Shown: positions 9,319-17,468, counted from the stretch's first letter. The stretch: 64,000 bases of DNA from Streptomyces taklimakanensis (GCF_009709575.1 NZ_WIXO01000001.1:682001-746000); one strand, 5' to 3'. Made by a program: numbers and translations. The notes: generated from the sequence alone by a model not told the origin.

Positions 9319-10074
9319 ATGACCGACACCGACACCGACACCGTGGACTGGAACCGAAAGGCCCTCGACGAGATCGTCGCGAACGACGGTGGCCGTCCGG
9401 TCCTGTTCACCAACGCCCGGATCGTGACGATGGACCCGCTGATCGGGACCGTGACCGGTGCCGACGTCCTGCTCGTCGGTTCCCTGATCGTGGGCGTCGG
9501 CCCCGCCATCGTCACCGCGGCACAGGACGACAACGCCATCGTCGTCGACTGCACGGGCACGACCGTCGTCCCCGCCGTCGTGGACACCGCCGCCCTGGTC
9601 GGCGGGCGCGGCCGACGCTCGGAGTACGTCGCGACGCTGACACCGGGCAACACCGCCGACTTCCTGGTGGTGCCCGACGAGCTCGCCGCCGATGTGCCCA
9701 GCGCGGTGACCACCCTCGTGTCCCGCCCGGAACGAGTCCGCGCGCTGGTCGCGGCCGGCCGGCCCGTCCTGTGGGCGGGCACCGACGCCCCCGGCAGGCC
9801 CACCGCCCCCGAGACGGGCATCCCCGCCGCACCGGACCTGACCGGCGACCCACGGCTCGGCGTCTGGATCGACCGGGAGGACTTCCTGCACCAGGAACTC
9901 ACCGCCGACGGCCGCTACGACGAGACCCGGGGCGGCCGCCCCCACGCCTATCAGGGCCGGTTCTGGATCGACGGCGACCGCATCGACTACCTGGACGACC
10001 TCGGCTTCTGGGCCTACGGGAAGTTCGAGGCCGACGAACTGCACCACGCGAGTTACGTCATGAAGCGCAGCTGA
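9319..10074 (+). CDS. Barrel-less amidohydrolase shell fused to Atu4866 domain
   Basis: A 251-residue protein. Residues 28-90 match the N-terminal beta-sandwich of metal-dependent amidohydrolases (FTNARIVTMDP, then VVPAVVDTA where active enzymes have GFVDTHxH). Residues 105-150 match the C-terminal sandwich (LTPGNTADFLVVPDE). The roughly 300-residue TIM barrel with all metal ligands is absent between them. Residues 180-251 form an Atu4866-like domain (GVWIDRED, DGRYDETRGGRPHAYQGRF, YLDDLGFWAYGKF, ELHHASYVM). ATG 9319 has GAGGAAC upstream. It sits 50 bases before the intact amidohydrolase gene. It cannot be a hydrolase as read; a structural or ligand-binding role through the C-terminal domain is possible. 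Confidence 0.7.
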   Translation: MTDTDTDTVDWNRKALDEIVANDGGRPVLFTNARIVTMDPLIGTVTGADVLLVGSLIVGVGPAIVTAAQDDNAIVVDCTGTTVVPAVVDTAALVGGRGRRSEYVATLTPGNTADFLVVPDELAADVPSAVTTLVSRPERVRALVAAGRPVLWAGTDAPGRPTAPETGIPAAPDLTGDPRLGVWIDREDFLHQELTADGRYDETRGGRPHAYQGRFWIDGDRIDYLDDLGFWAYGKFEADELHHASYVMKRS

Positions 10075-10124
10075 CCGTCGGCCGCGCCCGCACATCCCCG
10101 AGAGCCACGGAAAGCAGATTCCCC

Positions 10125-11519
10125 ATGAACAACGTCAACGACACCACCAGCGCCGCCGTCCTCGACCGGCTCCGACGCCGCCCCGCACACGAACGGCGCA
10201 TCCTGTTCACCGGCGCGACCATCGTCACCATGGACCCCGCCCTCGGTGTCCTGCACGACGCCGACCTGCTCGTCGAGGGCGACACCATCACCGCGATCGG
10301 TCCGAACATCGACGCCGGCGACGCCGTGGCCGTCGACGCCACCGGCTCCGTCCTCAGCCCCGGTTTCGTCGACACCCACCGGCACGCCTGGGAGGCCCAG
10401 TTGCGCCGCATCATGCCGGACGTCGACGACCTCGGCGCCTACGTCGTGTCCACCCTGGCCGGTTACGCCACGGTCTACCGGCCCGAGGACATGTACACCG
10501 GCACCAAGCTGGCCGCCCTCACCGCGATCGACGGCGGCATCACGACCATGCTCGACTTCTCCCACAACTCCCGCACCCCCGAGCACTCCGACGCCGCGGT
10601 CGAGGCCCTCCGCGACACCGGCATCCGCGGCGTGCACGCCTCCATGGGCCCGCACTTCGGCGACTGGGACAGGCAGTGGCCCGGCGACCTGACCCGCCTC
10701 AAGGAGCGGTACTTCGGCAGCGACGACCAGCTGCTGACCCTGCGCCTGGCGACGCTCGCCACCGACGAGATCGCCGGCCCGGCACTCGCCTACGGTCCCG
10801 AACTCGCCCGCGTCGCGAAGGACCTGGACATCGGGGTGAGCGTGGACGCGGTCTTCGGCACATCCTCCTCCGAGGCGATCCCGCGCTGGGCCGGACACGG
10901 CATCCTCGGCCCCGACGTCACTCTCATCCACGCCACCGGGCTGACCCCCGAAGCGTGGAAGGTCATGGGGGAGACCGGCACCACCGTGGCCCTCGCCCCC
11001 ACCTCCGACGCCCAGATCGGTCTGGAGACCGCGATCCCCGCCGTCGACGAGGCCCTGTCCGCCGGCATCCGCCCCGGACTGAGTATCGACGTCGAAGTCG
11101 CCTTGGTCAGCGACATGTTCACGCAGATGCGCACCCTGCACGCCATCCAGCGGATGCGGGCCGTCAACGCCGCCCACGGCACCGACGGGCAGCCCGCCCG
11201 CATCACCACCCACGACGTCCTGGACTTCGCCACCCTCCAGGGTGCCCGTACCAACGGCCTGGAGGGCGTCACCGGCTCGCTCACCCCGGGCAAGAAGGCC
11301 GACCTGCTGGTCGTCCGGGCCGAGGACCTCAACAACATGCCGCTCAACGACCCCGTCGGCACCGTCGTGCTGGGCTCCGACGCCCGCAACATCGGCGCCG
11401 TCCTCGTCAACGGTGAGGTACGCAAGTGGGACGGCCACGTCCTCGACATCGACCTGCCCGCCCTGCGCCGCGAGGTCCACGCCTCGCGCGAGTACGTGCT
11501 GAACACCCCGGCAGCCTGA
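10125..11519 (+). CDS. Amidohydrolase (cytosine deaminase/TrzN-like, metal-dependent)
   Basis: A 464-residue amidohydrolase-superfamily enzyme of the deaminase/chlorohydrolase branch. It starts with a beta-sandwich (FTGATIVTMDP), then VDTHRHAWEAQ with the metal-binding His85-x-His87, a later LIHATGL histidine, the SIDVEVALVSDMF aspartate, and closes with LTPGKKADLLVV and GEVRKWDGHVLD. Such enzymes hydrolyse amino or chloro groups of purine, pyrimidine or triazine rings; the substrate cannot be told here. ATG 10125 has a weak GGAAAG site 14 bases upstream. It follows the barrel-less fusion gene on the same strand, whose sandwich parts are clearly related to this gene, suggesting duplication and internal deletion. 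Confidence 0.85.
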   Translation: MNNVNDTTSAAVLDRLRRRPAHERRILFTGATIVTMDPALGVLHDADLLVEGDTITAIGPNIDAGDAVAVDATGSVLSPGFVDTHRHAWEAQLRRIMPDVDDLGAYVVSTLAGYATVYRPEDMYTGTKLAALTAIDGGITTMLDFSHNSRTPEHSDAAVEALRDTGIRGVHASMGPHFGDWDRQWPGDLTRLKERYFGSDDQLLTLRLATLATDEIAGPALAYGPELARVAKDLDIGVSVDAVFGTSSSEAIPRWAGHGILGPDVTLIHATGLTPEAWKVMGETGTTVALAPTSDAQIGLETAIPAVDEALSAGIRPGLSIDVEVALVSDMFTQMRTLHAIQRMRAVNAAHGTDGQPARITTHDVLDFATLQGARTNGLEGVTGSLTPGKKADLLVVRAEDLNNMPLNDPVGTVVLGSDARNIGAVLVNGEVRKWDGHVLDIDLPALRREVHASREYVLNTPAA

Positions 11520-11744
11520 GCATCCCCCGCCCAGCGCCCCCGGCCGGAGGCGCCACTGCCGCGGGGCGGGGGCGCCGCGGAGGGTCGGGACGGCAGGCGA
11601 GCCCCTGCGGCAGGGACACGCGAGCCGCGTCGAACGCGTCGTCGGCGCCTTGACAGCCGCTGCGGCACAACCGGTACCCGCAGGGAGCAGGTACCGGCCC
11701 GGCACCGGTGGAGGGCCGGTGTCCCCGTGTGAGGTGGACGCCGG

Positions 11745-11981
11745 CTATCGGCTCGAGTAGGGCAGCAGGGTCATCTCCCGGGCGTTCTTGATCGCGCGGG
11801 CGAGCCGGCGCTGCTGCTGGGCGGTGACGCGGGTGACGCGGCGGCTGCGGATCTTGCCGCGGTCGGAGACGAACTTCCGCAGCAGATCGGTGTCCTTGTA
11901 GTCGATGTAGGTGATTCCGGCGGCGTCCAGGGGGTTGGGGCGGGGCCTGACCTGTCCGCGGGGATCGGGGCGGCGGGGCAT
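11745..11981 (-). CDS. rpsR: Ribosomal protein S18, cysteine-free paralogue
   Basis: A 78-residue S18: [20 protein letters not shown], then [20 protein letters not shown] and [14 protein letters not shown] are characteristic. It contains no cysteine, as expected of the zinc-independent (C-minus) form. It is the last gene of the leftward operon headed by the Zur-box promoter at 13645-13673. A short GC-rich inverted repeat (11703-11721, six-base arms) lies downstream and could be a weak terminator. A second, zinc-binding S18 copy should exist elsewhere in the genome. Confidence 0.92.
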   Translation of the reverse strand: MPRRPDPRGQVRPRPNPLDAAGITYIDYKDTDLLRKFVSDRGKIRSRRVTRVTAQQQRRLARAIKNAREMTLLPYSSR

Positions 11982-12019
11982 GGGGTTCCTCGGTTCTCTC
12001 GGGTCGGTGCCGGTCCGGC

Positions 12020-13171
12020 TCAGGCCGGGTCCAGCAGGGGGTCGAAGGCGGCCGGGAGGCGTCTCCAGGCCTCGGGCCCGGCGGCGTACTCGGCGTCGGT
12101 GAGCAGGCAGGAGTCGAGCAGGCCCGCCAGGCCCTCACGGTCCAGGCCGGGGGAGGTGAAGACCAGGTGCTGGCAGCGGTCGCCGTGTTCGGGGTGCCAG
12201 TCCAACGCGGCGGCCGCCCTGCGGACGGGATCGGCCATCTCCCAGGCGGCGTCGGGCAGGGACGCCAGCCAGGGGCCGGCGCTCTCGACGCAGAGCGCGC
12301 CGCCGGCACAGTCCCAGGCCAGCAGGGTGTCGGGGCGGTCGGCGAGCCAGAAGCGGCCGCGGCTGCGGGCAGCGGCGCAGGCGAGGTCTTCGAGGGCCTC
12401 GTAGAGACGCTCGGGGTGGAAGGGGCGGTGGCGGCGCCAGACGAGGGTGCCCACCCCGGCCTCCTCCGCGTCCTGGGGCAGCAGGGTGCAGGCGGGGTGC
12501 TGCGCGGCGGCGGCCATCGCCACGTCGAAGCCGCCGAAGGCCGCCTCGGCCAGCTCCGGGGAATCGGCGGCCATCCGGCGGGCGGTGGGGTGGAGCTGGG
12601 CGAGGAGGGCGTGGTCCTCCTCGTCGGCCTCCGGGTTGTCGACGAGGGCCAGCACCGGCGCGTACTCGATCTGCCGCGCCCAGGTGTCGGCGACGGTGCG
12701 CCGGTCGGCGGTGGCCGCGGCGAGGCCGACCTCGGTCAGGTCGTCCCCGTTCGCCAGGCAGGGCAGGACGAGGGCGGGGTCGACGGCGGTGACGACACAG
12801 CCGAACTCCAGGGCGCCGTGGCCGTGGGCGGCGATCACCTCGGCCATGCCCTTGGGCTCGACGGAGTCCCACAGCTCGACGACGGCCAGCCGGACCGTGC
12901 CGGCGGCGGCCAGCCGCTCCAGCTCCGGGACGAGATTCTCGCGCAGCGCGCAGCATGCGCAGTCGTTGACCAGCGGAGCCTCACCGCGGGACAGTTCGCC
13001 CGAGGCGTCGCGCACGGTGAGCGTCACCACGCCTTCGGCGGCGGTGGACAGGTCGTGGTGGAGCGCCACGCTGTCCGACACGGTCCGCAGCAGCCCCTCC
13101 ACGGTCTGCCGACGGGCGTCGGAGTGCAGTCCGGCGACGACCACCACGGGGAGCGCGCAGCCGGCCGCCAT
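12020..13171 (-). CDS. COG0523/CobW-like protein with degenerate P-loop
   Basis: A 383-residue protein of the COG0523 metallochaperone group. It carries the family CxCC metal motif ([11 protein letters not shown]), a [12 protein letters not shown] segment, and a C-terminal CobW_C-type domain ([18 protein letters not shown] to [19 protein letters not shown]). The usual GxxxxGK(S/T) Walker A is replaced by [10 protein letters not shown], so canonical GTP binding is doubtful; this variant recurs in Streptomyces zinc loci. ATG 13171 overlaps the L31 stop (TGATG), so translation is coupled. Its place in a Zur-type operon supports a role in zinc handling, possibly delivering zinc to an essential client during starvation. 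Confidence 0.82.
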   Translation of the reverse strand: MAAGCALPVVVVAGLHSDARRQTVEGLLRTVSDSVALHHDLSTAAEGVVTLTVRDASGELSRGEAPLVNDCACCALRENLVPELERLAAAGTVRLAVVELWDSVEPKGMAEVIAAHGHGALEFGCVVTAVDPALVLPCLANGDDLTEVGLAAATADRRTVADTWARQIEYAPVLALVDNPEADEEDHALLAQLHPTARRMAADSPELAEAAFGGFDVAMAAAAQHPACTLLPQDAEEAGVGTLVWRRHRPFHPERLYEALEDLACAAARSRGRFWLADRPDTLLAWDCAGGALCVESAGPWLASLPDAAWEMADPVRRAAAALDWHPEHGDRCQHLVFTSPGLDREGLAGLLDSCLLTDAEYAAGPEAWRRLPAAFDPLLDPA

Positions 13172-13425
13172 CAGCGCTTCCCGTGCCTTCCGTAGCGGCG
13201 CTCGAACCGCTCGACGCGTCCGGCGGTGTCCAGCACCCGCTGGGTGCCGGTGTAGAAGGGGTGACTCGCCGAGGAGATCTCGACATCGACGACGGGATAG
13301 GTGGCGCCGTCCTCCCACTCGATGGTCTTGTCGCTGGTCATGGTGGAGCGGGTGAGGAAGGCGAAGCCGGCGCTCCGGTCGCGGAAGACGACGGGGCCGT
13401 ACGGGGGGTGGATTCCGGGTTTCAC
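13171..13425 (-). CDS. rpmE: Ribosomal protein L31 type B (zinc-independent)
   Basis: An 84-residue L31 of type [17 protein letters not shown], the FLTRSTM stretch, [20 protein letters not shown] and a basic end. The CxxC zinc motif of type A L31 is absent. Type B L31 is made under zinc limitation and displaces the zinc-bearing form from the ribosome, releasing zinc. It is the second gene of the operon, 47 bases after rpmG and overlapping the COG0523 gene by one base. Confidence 0.95.
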   Translation of the reverse strand: MKPGIHPPYGPVVFRDRSAGFAFLTRSTMTSDKTIEWEDGATYPVVDVEISSASHPFYTGTQRVLDTAGRVERFERRYGRHGKR

Positions 13426-13472
13426 AGTGGTGTCCTTCGGGGCCGTGCGGGAGGGGTGGGAGCCGGTGCGGG

Positions 13473-13637
13473 TCAGCGTTCCTCGCGGAAGTCGACGTGC
13501 CGGCGGACGAGGGGGTCGTACTTGCGCAGGACCATGCGGTCGGGGTCGTTGCGGCGGTTCTTGCGGGTGACGTAGGTGTAGCCGGTCCCCGCGGTGGAGC
13601 GGAGCTTGACGACCGGGCGGAGTTCACTGCGTGCCAT
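13473..13637 (-). CDS. rpmG: Ribosomal protein L33, cysteine-free paralogue
   Basis: A 54-residue L33: [37 protein letters not shown] and HVDFREE are typical. Neither CxxC pair of the zinc-binding form is present. It is the first gene of the leftward Zur-type operon. No ribosome-binding site precedes ATG 13637. Instead a TTCGAC / 17 bp / TATACT promoter ends 7 bases before the ATG, so the mRNA is predicted to be leaderless, with translation starting at its 5' end. Confidence 0.95.
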   Translation of the reverse strand: MARSELRPVVKLRSTAGTGYTYVTRKNRRNDPDRMVLRKYDPLVRRHVDFREER

Positions 13638-13644
13638 GACCGCT

Positions 13645-13673
13645 AGTATATGACAATGGTTTCCATTGTCGAA
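13645..13673 (-). promoter_or_regulatory. Leaderless promoter of rpmG operon overlapping Zur box
   Basis: On the minus strand, -35 TTCGAC (13668-13673), a 17-base spacer and -10 TATACT (13645-13650) place the transcript start at or next to the rpmG ATG (13637). The spacer is occupied by the palindromic Zur-type box, so a bound repressor would block polymerase directly. Confidence 0.65.
13652..13670. promoter_or_regulatory. Zur-type operator between divergent ribosomal-protein operons
   Basis: Perfect inverted repeat GACAATGG-TTT-CCATTGTC, closely resembling the actinobacterial Zur consensus (TGAAAATGATTTTCA type). It sits between the starts of rpmG (leftward) and rpmB (rightward), both cysteine-poor paralogues known as Zur targets in Streptomyces. 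One box can therefore control six genes. The identification rests on pattern and context. Confidence 0.85.
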
Positions 13674-13706
13674 AAGGGAGCCGCTCACCGAGAGGAAGGA
13701 ACCCCC

Positions 13707-13943
13707 GTGTCCGCCCACTGCCAGCTCACCGGCGCCGAGCCGGGCTTCGGCAAGAAGATCTCCCACTCCCACCGGCGCACTTCGCGCCGCTTCGACCCCA
13801 ACATCCAGCGCAAGCGGTACTGGCTGCCCGGCGAGGGCCGCCACGTCCGCCTCACCCTCAGCGCGAAGGGCATCAAGGCCGTCGACGCCATCGGTATCGA
13901 GGCCGCCGTCGCCCGCATCCGCGCCCGGGGAGGAAGGGTCTGA
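13707..13943 (+). CDS. rpmB: Ribosomal protein L28, zinc-independent paralogue
   Basis: A 78-residue L28 ([46 protein letters not shown]). It has a single cysteine and lacks the two CxxC pairs of the zinc form. The start is GTG 13707 with AGGAAGGA upstream. It heads the rightward operon from the shared Zur box, and its stop overlaps the rpsN start (TGATG). Confidence 0.95.
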   Translation: MSAHCQLTGAEPGFGKKISHSHRRTSRRFDPNIQRKRYWLPGEGRHVRLTLSAKGIKAVDAIGIEAAVARIRARGGRV

Positions 13944-14248
13944 TGGCCAAGAAGAGCAAGATCGCCAAGAACGACAAGCGCAGGGCGACCGTCGCCCGGT
14001 ACGCGGCCCGGCGCGCGGAGCTGAAGGAAATCCTCCGCCGCTCCTCCTCCACCGAGGAAGAGCGGGCCGCCGCCCTGGCCGAGCTGCGGCGCCAACCGCG
14101 CGACGCCAGTGCCACCCGGGTGCGCAACCGCGACGCCGTGGACGGCCGACCGCGCGGCCACCTGCGCAGGTTCGGACTCTCCCGGGTGCGGATGCGGCAG
14201 CAGGCCCACGCAGGCTTCCTTCCCGGGGTCACCAAGTCCTCCTGGTGA
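13943..14248 (+). CDS. rpsN: Ribosomal protein S14, zinc-independent paralogue
   Basis: A 101-residue long-form S14: [24 protein letters not shown]-type [15 protein letters not shown] and [20 protein letters not shown]. The long C-minus type does not bind zinc, unlike the short type with CxxC pairs. Its ATG overlaps the stop of rpmB, so expression is coupled. A strong hairpin follows six bases after the stop. Confidence 0.95.
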   Translation: MAKKSKIAKNDKRRATVARYAARRAELKEILRRSSSTEEERAAALAELRRQPRDASATRVRNRDAVDGRPRGHLRRFGLSRVRMRQQAHAGFLPGVTKSSW

Positions 14249-14253
14249 CAGAC

Positions 14254-14292
14254 CCCTTCGTGGTGGAGCGGCCGCCGCTCCACCACGAAGGG
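14254..14292 (+). terminator. Strong hairpin terminator after rpmB-rpsN
   Basis: Perfect 18-bp stem (left arm starts CCCTTCGTGGTGG, 14254-14271) with a 3-base loop and right arm 14275-14292, six bases past the rpsN stop. It is one of the strongest hairpins in the window, though without a T-run. Confidence 0.8.
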
Positions 14293-14609
14293 AACGGCCG
14301 GTGCGCTCCTCCGGTGCGCCCCGGGCGGCATGGCGCCTCGGTCACCGCGGTGCGGCGCGCTCCGAGCCGGAGGGCGCGCGGAGCGAAGGCGAGAAGGCCG
14401 CCGTCACCATGGCGATGAGCGCCGTGGGCACGGCGATGAGCGCTGTGGGGGCTCCAGCGCGGCACGGCGCGGCGAAAGGCCGGCGCCGGCCCGGAAAGCC
14501 GGGACGGACCGGTCCCGGCGGTCCGGCCGGCAGGGGCTCCGGTAGGCGACGGAGGAAGAGGACCGGGTCGGTCGGTGCCGTGGCCGCACCACCGCCCGAC
14601 CCGGAGCCC
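14293..14609. other. Intergenic, no gene recognised
   Basis: About 317 bases between the two zinc-related operons. It contains a short tandem duplication of GGCGATGAGCGC-GTGGG near 14410-14450. No credible start with coding character was seen on either strand. Confidence 0.35.
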
Positions 14610-15050
14610 TCACGCCACCGGCAGCCGCTGCCGGTGGTCGTGGTCGCAGGCGTCGCCGATGCCGTAGGCGTCCCACGCGGGGAACGGATCGTGGAGCGGA
14701 GGCGCCTCGCCGTCGGCCGTCAGGCACACGGACAGGGCGGCCCGCGGTTCATCGGCGCGCAAGTCGGTGCCGACGAACACCGGTTCCCGCCCTCGGCCGT
14801 CCCCTGTCTCACGAACACCGGAGGGCTCGAAGCGGGCGACGGAGCCGGCCTGGGACCACAGCCCGGCCACATGCGGGTGGGACACCAGGTGGAAGAAGCC
14901 CTTGGAGCACAGGGCCCGCCCGAACCTCCCACTGTCGAGCCCCTCGGCCACGAACGACCACGGCCTCTCGGAGTGGAACGGCCTGCCGGAGCGGAAGACG
15001 GTGGAGGAGACGCCGTACCCCTCGGTCTCCGGCAGCCGCCCGTACGCCAT
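14610..15050 (-). CDS. Stand-alone CobW C-terminal domain protein (possibly truncated COG0523)
   Basis: A 146-residue product matching only the C-terminal domain of COG0523 proteins: YGVSSTVFRSGRPFHSERPW, GRALCSKGFFHLVSHP, AGLWSQAGSVARFEP, EPVFVGTDLRADEPRAAL and FPAWDAYG, then a metal-binding-looking CDHDH near the end. The GTPase domain with P-loop and CxCC is missing. ATG 15050 lies 8 bases after the rpmF stop with GAGAA upstream, so it can be translated as the second gene of a Zur-type operon. It is either a truncated metallochaperone or a domain-only protein. A 10-bp perfect hairpin (14615-14637) overlaps its last codons. Confidence 0.7.
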   Translation of the reverse strand: MAYGRLPETEGYGVSSTVFRSGRPFHSERPWSFVAEGLDSGRFGRALCSKGFFHLVSHPHVAGLWSQAGSVARFEPSGVRETGDGRGREPVFVGTDLRADEPRAALSVCLTADGEAPPLHDPFPAWDAYGIGDACDHDHRQRLPVA

Positions 15051-15057
15051 GCCGTTC

Positions 15058-15228
15058 TCAGCCCTGGGGGCGCAGCAGACCGCGCTCGTACGCCCTGACC
15101 AGGCGCTGCGGCACCAGATGGGGCACCCCGTCCACCGTGATCGGCACCAGCTGCGGGGTGCGGGCCTTCCACTGGGCGCGACGGTGGCGGGTATTGCTGC
15201 GGGACATCTTCCGCTTGGGCACGGCCAT
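15058..15228 (-). CDS. rpmF: Ribosomal protein L32, cysteine-free paralogue
   Basis: A 56-residue L32 read on the minus strand: [20 protein letters not shown], then a segment ending [19 protein letters not shown], ending LLRPQG. Zinc-binding L32 has four cysteines in its C-terminal half; this one has none. ATG 15228 has AGGAGAA upstream. A Zur-like box lies 39 bases further upstream (15267-15281). Together with the cluster ending at 14248 it completes a set of six cysteine-free ribosomal proteins in about 3.5 kb. Confidence 0.92.
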   Translation of the reverse strand: MAVPKRKMSRSNTRHRRAQWKARTPQLVPITVDGVPHLVPQRLVRAYERGLLRPQG

Positions 15229-15266
15229 GACGGTTCTCCTGTTCGTTGGGCGACCCGAACACTATC

Positions 15267-15281
15267 TGAAAACGACATTCA
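15267..15281. promoter_or_regulatory. Candidate Zur box upstream of rpmF
   Basis: TGAAAACGACATTCA resembles the actinobacterial Zur consensus TGAAAATGATTTTCA (about 12 of 15 positions by eye). On the minus strand a -10-like GATAGT/TAGTGT follows immediately, placing the box over the promoter of rpmF. Confidence 0.65.
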
Positions 15282-15422
15282 TCCTCAACATCTCCTGTGG
15301 TCGCGTTGCCGCCCCGGAAGAGGGCGGTCTGTGAGACTTTGGATGGCTCTGCTGTCACCTGACGATGTGGGGGTGGGGCGGAACCCGTCGGTCCGTAGCC
15401 GCCGGCCTGTTGATGTGATCAG

Positions 15423-15598
15423 GTGAGTGAACGCAAGCCCCACCCGAGCGACTCATCCGACGCCCGGTGGGGGCTGATCGAGCCGGTGATCACCGCACAA
15501 AAGGCCGCGCATCCCTCGGTCAGCGGCCGTCAGGGCCGGTACGCGATGCGGGAGGTCGCCAACGCACTGCTCCACCAGGGCCGCACCGGCTGCCGGTC
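15423..15598 (+). pseudogene. N-terminal fragment of IS5-type transposase
   Basis: The first about 58 codons match the start of IS5-family transposases: KPHPSDSSDARWGLIEPVI and GRYAMREVANALLHQGRTG, which normally continue with a WxxLP segment. Here similarity stops at about 15598 and unrelated sequence follows. CACCTGA (15356-15362) and TCAGGTG (15419-15425) form an inverted pair just upstream. The catalytic DDE part is missing, so this is a relic marking an old insertion or deletion between the L32 operon and the next gene. Confidence 0.7.
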
Positions 15599-15648
15599 TC
15601 GGACAGATTCGTTGCTCTTCAGTGACATGGGCTTGGGAGAGTCTCGGT

Positions 15649-16356
15649 ATGGCAAGAAGGACAAGTCCACAGGTGCGACGCCGGATAGTCGGTGCGGGAA
15701 TGATGGTGGCTGTGCCGGCGGGTCTAGCCACAGCGTGGTGGTACGGCTACGTGCAGGTGGCGGGCTTGCCGATGGCCGCCCTGTCGCAGACCGGTGAGAT
15801 CGAGACGGCTAGCCGCAGTGCGAAGGCGGAGGCCGAACGCCGCCTGGAGGAGGTCGTCGACGTCCTTCCGGGCGCACCGCGGCAACTCGGCGCCGCGGCC
15901 GTGGACCACTGCCTCCGTCACGTCCCCTTCGAAGGGGAGTCCGCCGGCCCGCTGAGCTGCCAGTGGCGGCTGGAGCGGTATGTCGTCTTCGACGGCGACC
16001 CGCGGACGGTTGGTGAGGCATGGGGAAAGGCCCTCGATGGCGACCGGTGGATCGGTTCACGGGCGCCGTTCCCTCCTGATTTCGCGCGCACCTCCGAACG
16101 GTACGAGTACCGCTCCCCCCAGACTCACGACCGTCTCGTCGTCACGCTGGTCCAGGACAGTGGCGAGCTTCGCCTCCTGGACACCCCGCCCAGTATCGAG
16201 CCTCACGAGGAGTACGGACGAGAACAGCGGGCCTTCACCGGGCGGAAGGCTGCGGAGCAAGCAGTGGCAGAAGGCCGGCGAGTCGCCAGAATCTCGCTGG
16301 TGCGCGCCTATTACAGACAGGATGACCACACTCCCTTGGAACCAGTTGCCTGGTGA
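15649..16356 (+). CDS. Membrane-anchored hypothetical protein
   Basis: A 235-residue protein of no recognised family. A basic head (MARRTSPQVRRR) leads into one hydrophobic segment (about residues 13-35), followed by a soluble charged domain containing AKAEAERRLEEVVDVLPG, two cysteines (DHCLRHV, LSCQWR) and a late run of aromatic residues. It is probably an inner-membrane-anchored or lipoprotein-like extracytoplasmic protein. ATG 15649 has GGGAGAG upstream. It starts 50 bases after the transposase relic. Confidence 0.65.
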   Translation: MARRTSPQVRRRIVGAGMMVAVPAGLATAWWYGYVQVAGLPMAALSQTGEIETASRSAKAEAERRLEEVVDVLPGAPRQLGAAAVDHCLRHVPFEGESAGPLSCQWRLERYVVFDGDPRTVGEAWGKALDGDRWIGSRAPFPPDFARTSERYEYRSPQTHDRLVVTLVQDSGELRLLDTPPSIEPHEEYGREQRAFTGRKAAEQAVAEGRRVARISLVRAYYRQDDHTPLEPVAW

Positions 16357-16759
16357 GAGCGAATAGAGAACAGCCGGCGAACGATCAGCCGTCCCGTCAC
16401 CGGCAATCGTTCCCCCTGTCGCGAGTGAGGCGTGCTCCGGGAGGGGGCTTCGGTGAGGGCATGAGGTTTCCGGGAGCTGCCGGCGACCGGGGAGGTACGC
16501 CGGGCGACGCGATACGCCCCGGCGGGCTGACGGCGCCGAGGATCCTCCATGGCCGTTGAGCGTCGGAGGCGTATGACGAGACGGTGGGGAGCCGGTGCCG
16601 TGCGACTGCCGCGCGATCGGGTGTGTCCACACCGGGAGCGCAGGGAGCCCCGTCGAGGCAGGGTGCCACATGGGTCCCCTGCCCCGACGGGGCTCGGTCG
16701 GCCGGGCGGCGGTCACCGGCGCCCGGCAGAGGCCGGTGTCGTGCGCGGCGCTCTCCGGC
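16357..16759. other. Intergenic, no gene recognised
   Basis: About 400 bases between two convergent genes. Short open frames here have no start context or recognisable product, and no hairpin of note was found beyond short GC repeats. Confidence 0.3.
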
Positions 16760-17434
16760 TCAGCCGAAGTTCACGTCGCTGCACCACATGTAGGCCTGGT
16801 CGAGGTGCGAGGCCTGCCAGATCACGAACAGGATGTGGTGTCCGCTGTACCCGGAGGTGTTGACGTTGAACCTGATGTCCTGCGCCGGGGCGAAGCGGCC
16901 GGTCTGCGTGATGAAGTCGAGGTTGCCCCAGCCCAGGGTCTGGGTCTTGGGGTTGAAGCCCTGCTTGCTCACGTAGACCCTGAAGTAGTCGGCACCGTGG
17001 GACGCCTGGTCGTGCAGCTGGACCGTGAAGTTGTTGCTGACGTTGGTCGTCTTCCACTGCCCGGGCTTGTTCAGGCTGGCGTTCCTGGAGAGGTTGTTGC
17101 TGCAGAGCGTCCCGTCGGGGGTCCGCGCCTGGAACTGGCCACCGAGGCCGTCGCGGAGCGCGCTCATCCAGTTCCACATGGTGTCAGGGTTGGCCTGGAA
17201 CGCCTGATAACACATGGGGTCTTCGGTCTGCATGGCCGGGCTCGTGTGGTTGCTGCCCCATGTCTTCCAGCACTGGTACGCGCGGGAGGCGGGGTTGACG
17301 ATGGTGCCGTGAGCCTGGGCGGGGGCCGTCCAGGTCAGTGCGCCGACAACCACGGCGAACACCATGACGAGCGCCTGGAGAGGCCGGCGGAGGGACAACC
17401 GCGAACGCCCGTTTAACGGACTCTGTTTACGCAT
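16760..17434 (-). CDS. Secreted AA10 lytic polysaccharide monooxygenase
   Basis: A 224-residue copper LPMO that cleaves crystalline chitin or cellulose oxidatively outside the cell. A signal peptide ends AQA, leaving His42 as the N-terminal residue (HGTIVNPASRAYQCW) that forms the histidine brace with a second His (ASHGADYFRVYV, His146). The CSDVNF end supplies the axial Phe. The domain stands alone, with no carbohydrate-binding module. ATG 17434 has GGAAGGA upstream. A TTGACA/TATCGT promoter and an exact CebR-type box lie just ahead, implying induction by cello-oligosaccharides. The sequence itself does not settle chitin versus cellulose. Confidence 0.92.
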   Translation of the reverse strand: MRKQSPLNGRSRLSLRRPLQALVMVFAVVVGALTWTAPAQAHGTIVNPASRAYQCWKTWGSNHTSPAMQTEDPMCYQAFQANPDTMWNWMSALRDGLGGQFQARTPDGTLCSNNLSRNASLNKPGQWKTTNVSNNFTVQLHDQASHGADYFRVYVSKQGFNPKTQTLGWGNLDFITQTGRFAPAQDIRFNVNTSGYSGHHILFVIWQASHLDQAYMWCSDVNFG

Positions 17435-17468
17435 GTGGGGGGAGATCCTTCCAGTTGCAAGGCTGCAA

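Noticed and set aside
14410..14450. Short tandem duplication as a CRISPR or regulatory array
   Set aside because: Only two imperfect copies without spacers of constant length; simple duplication.
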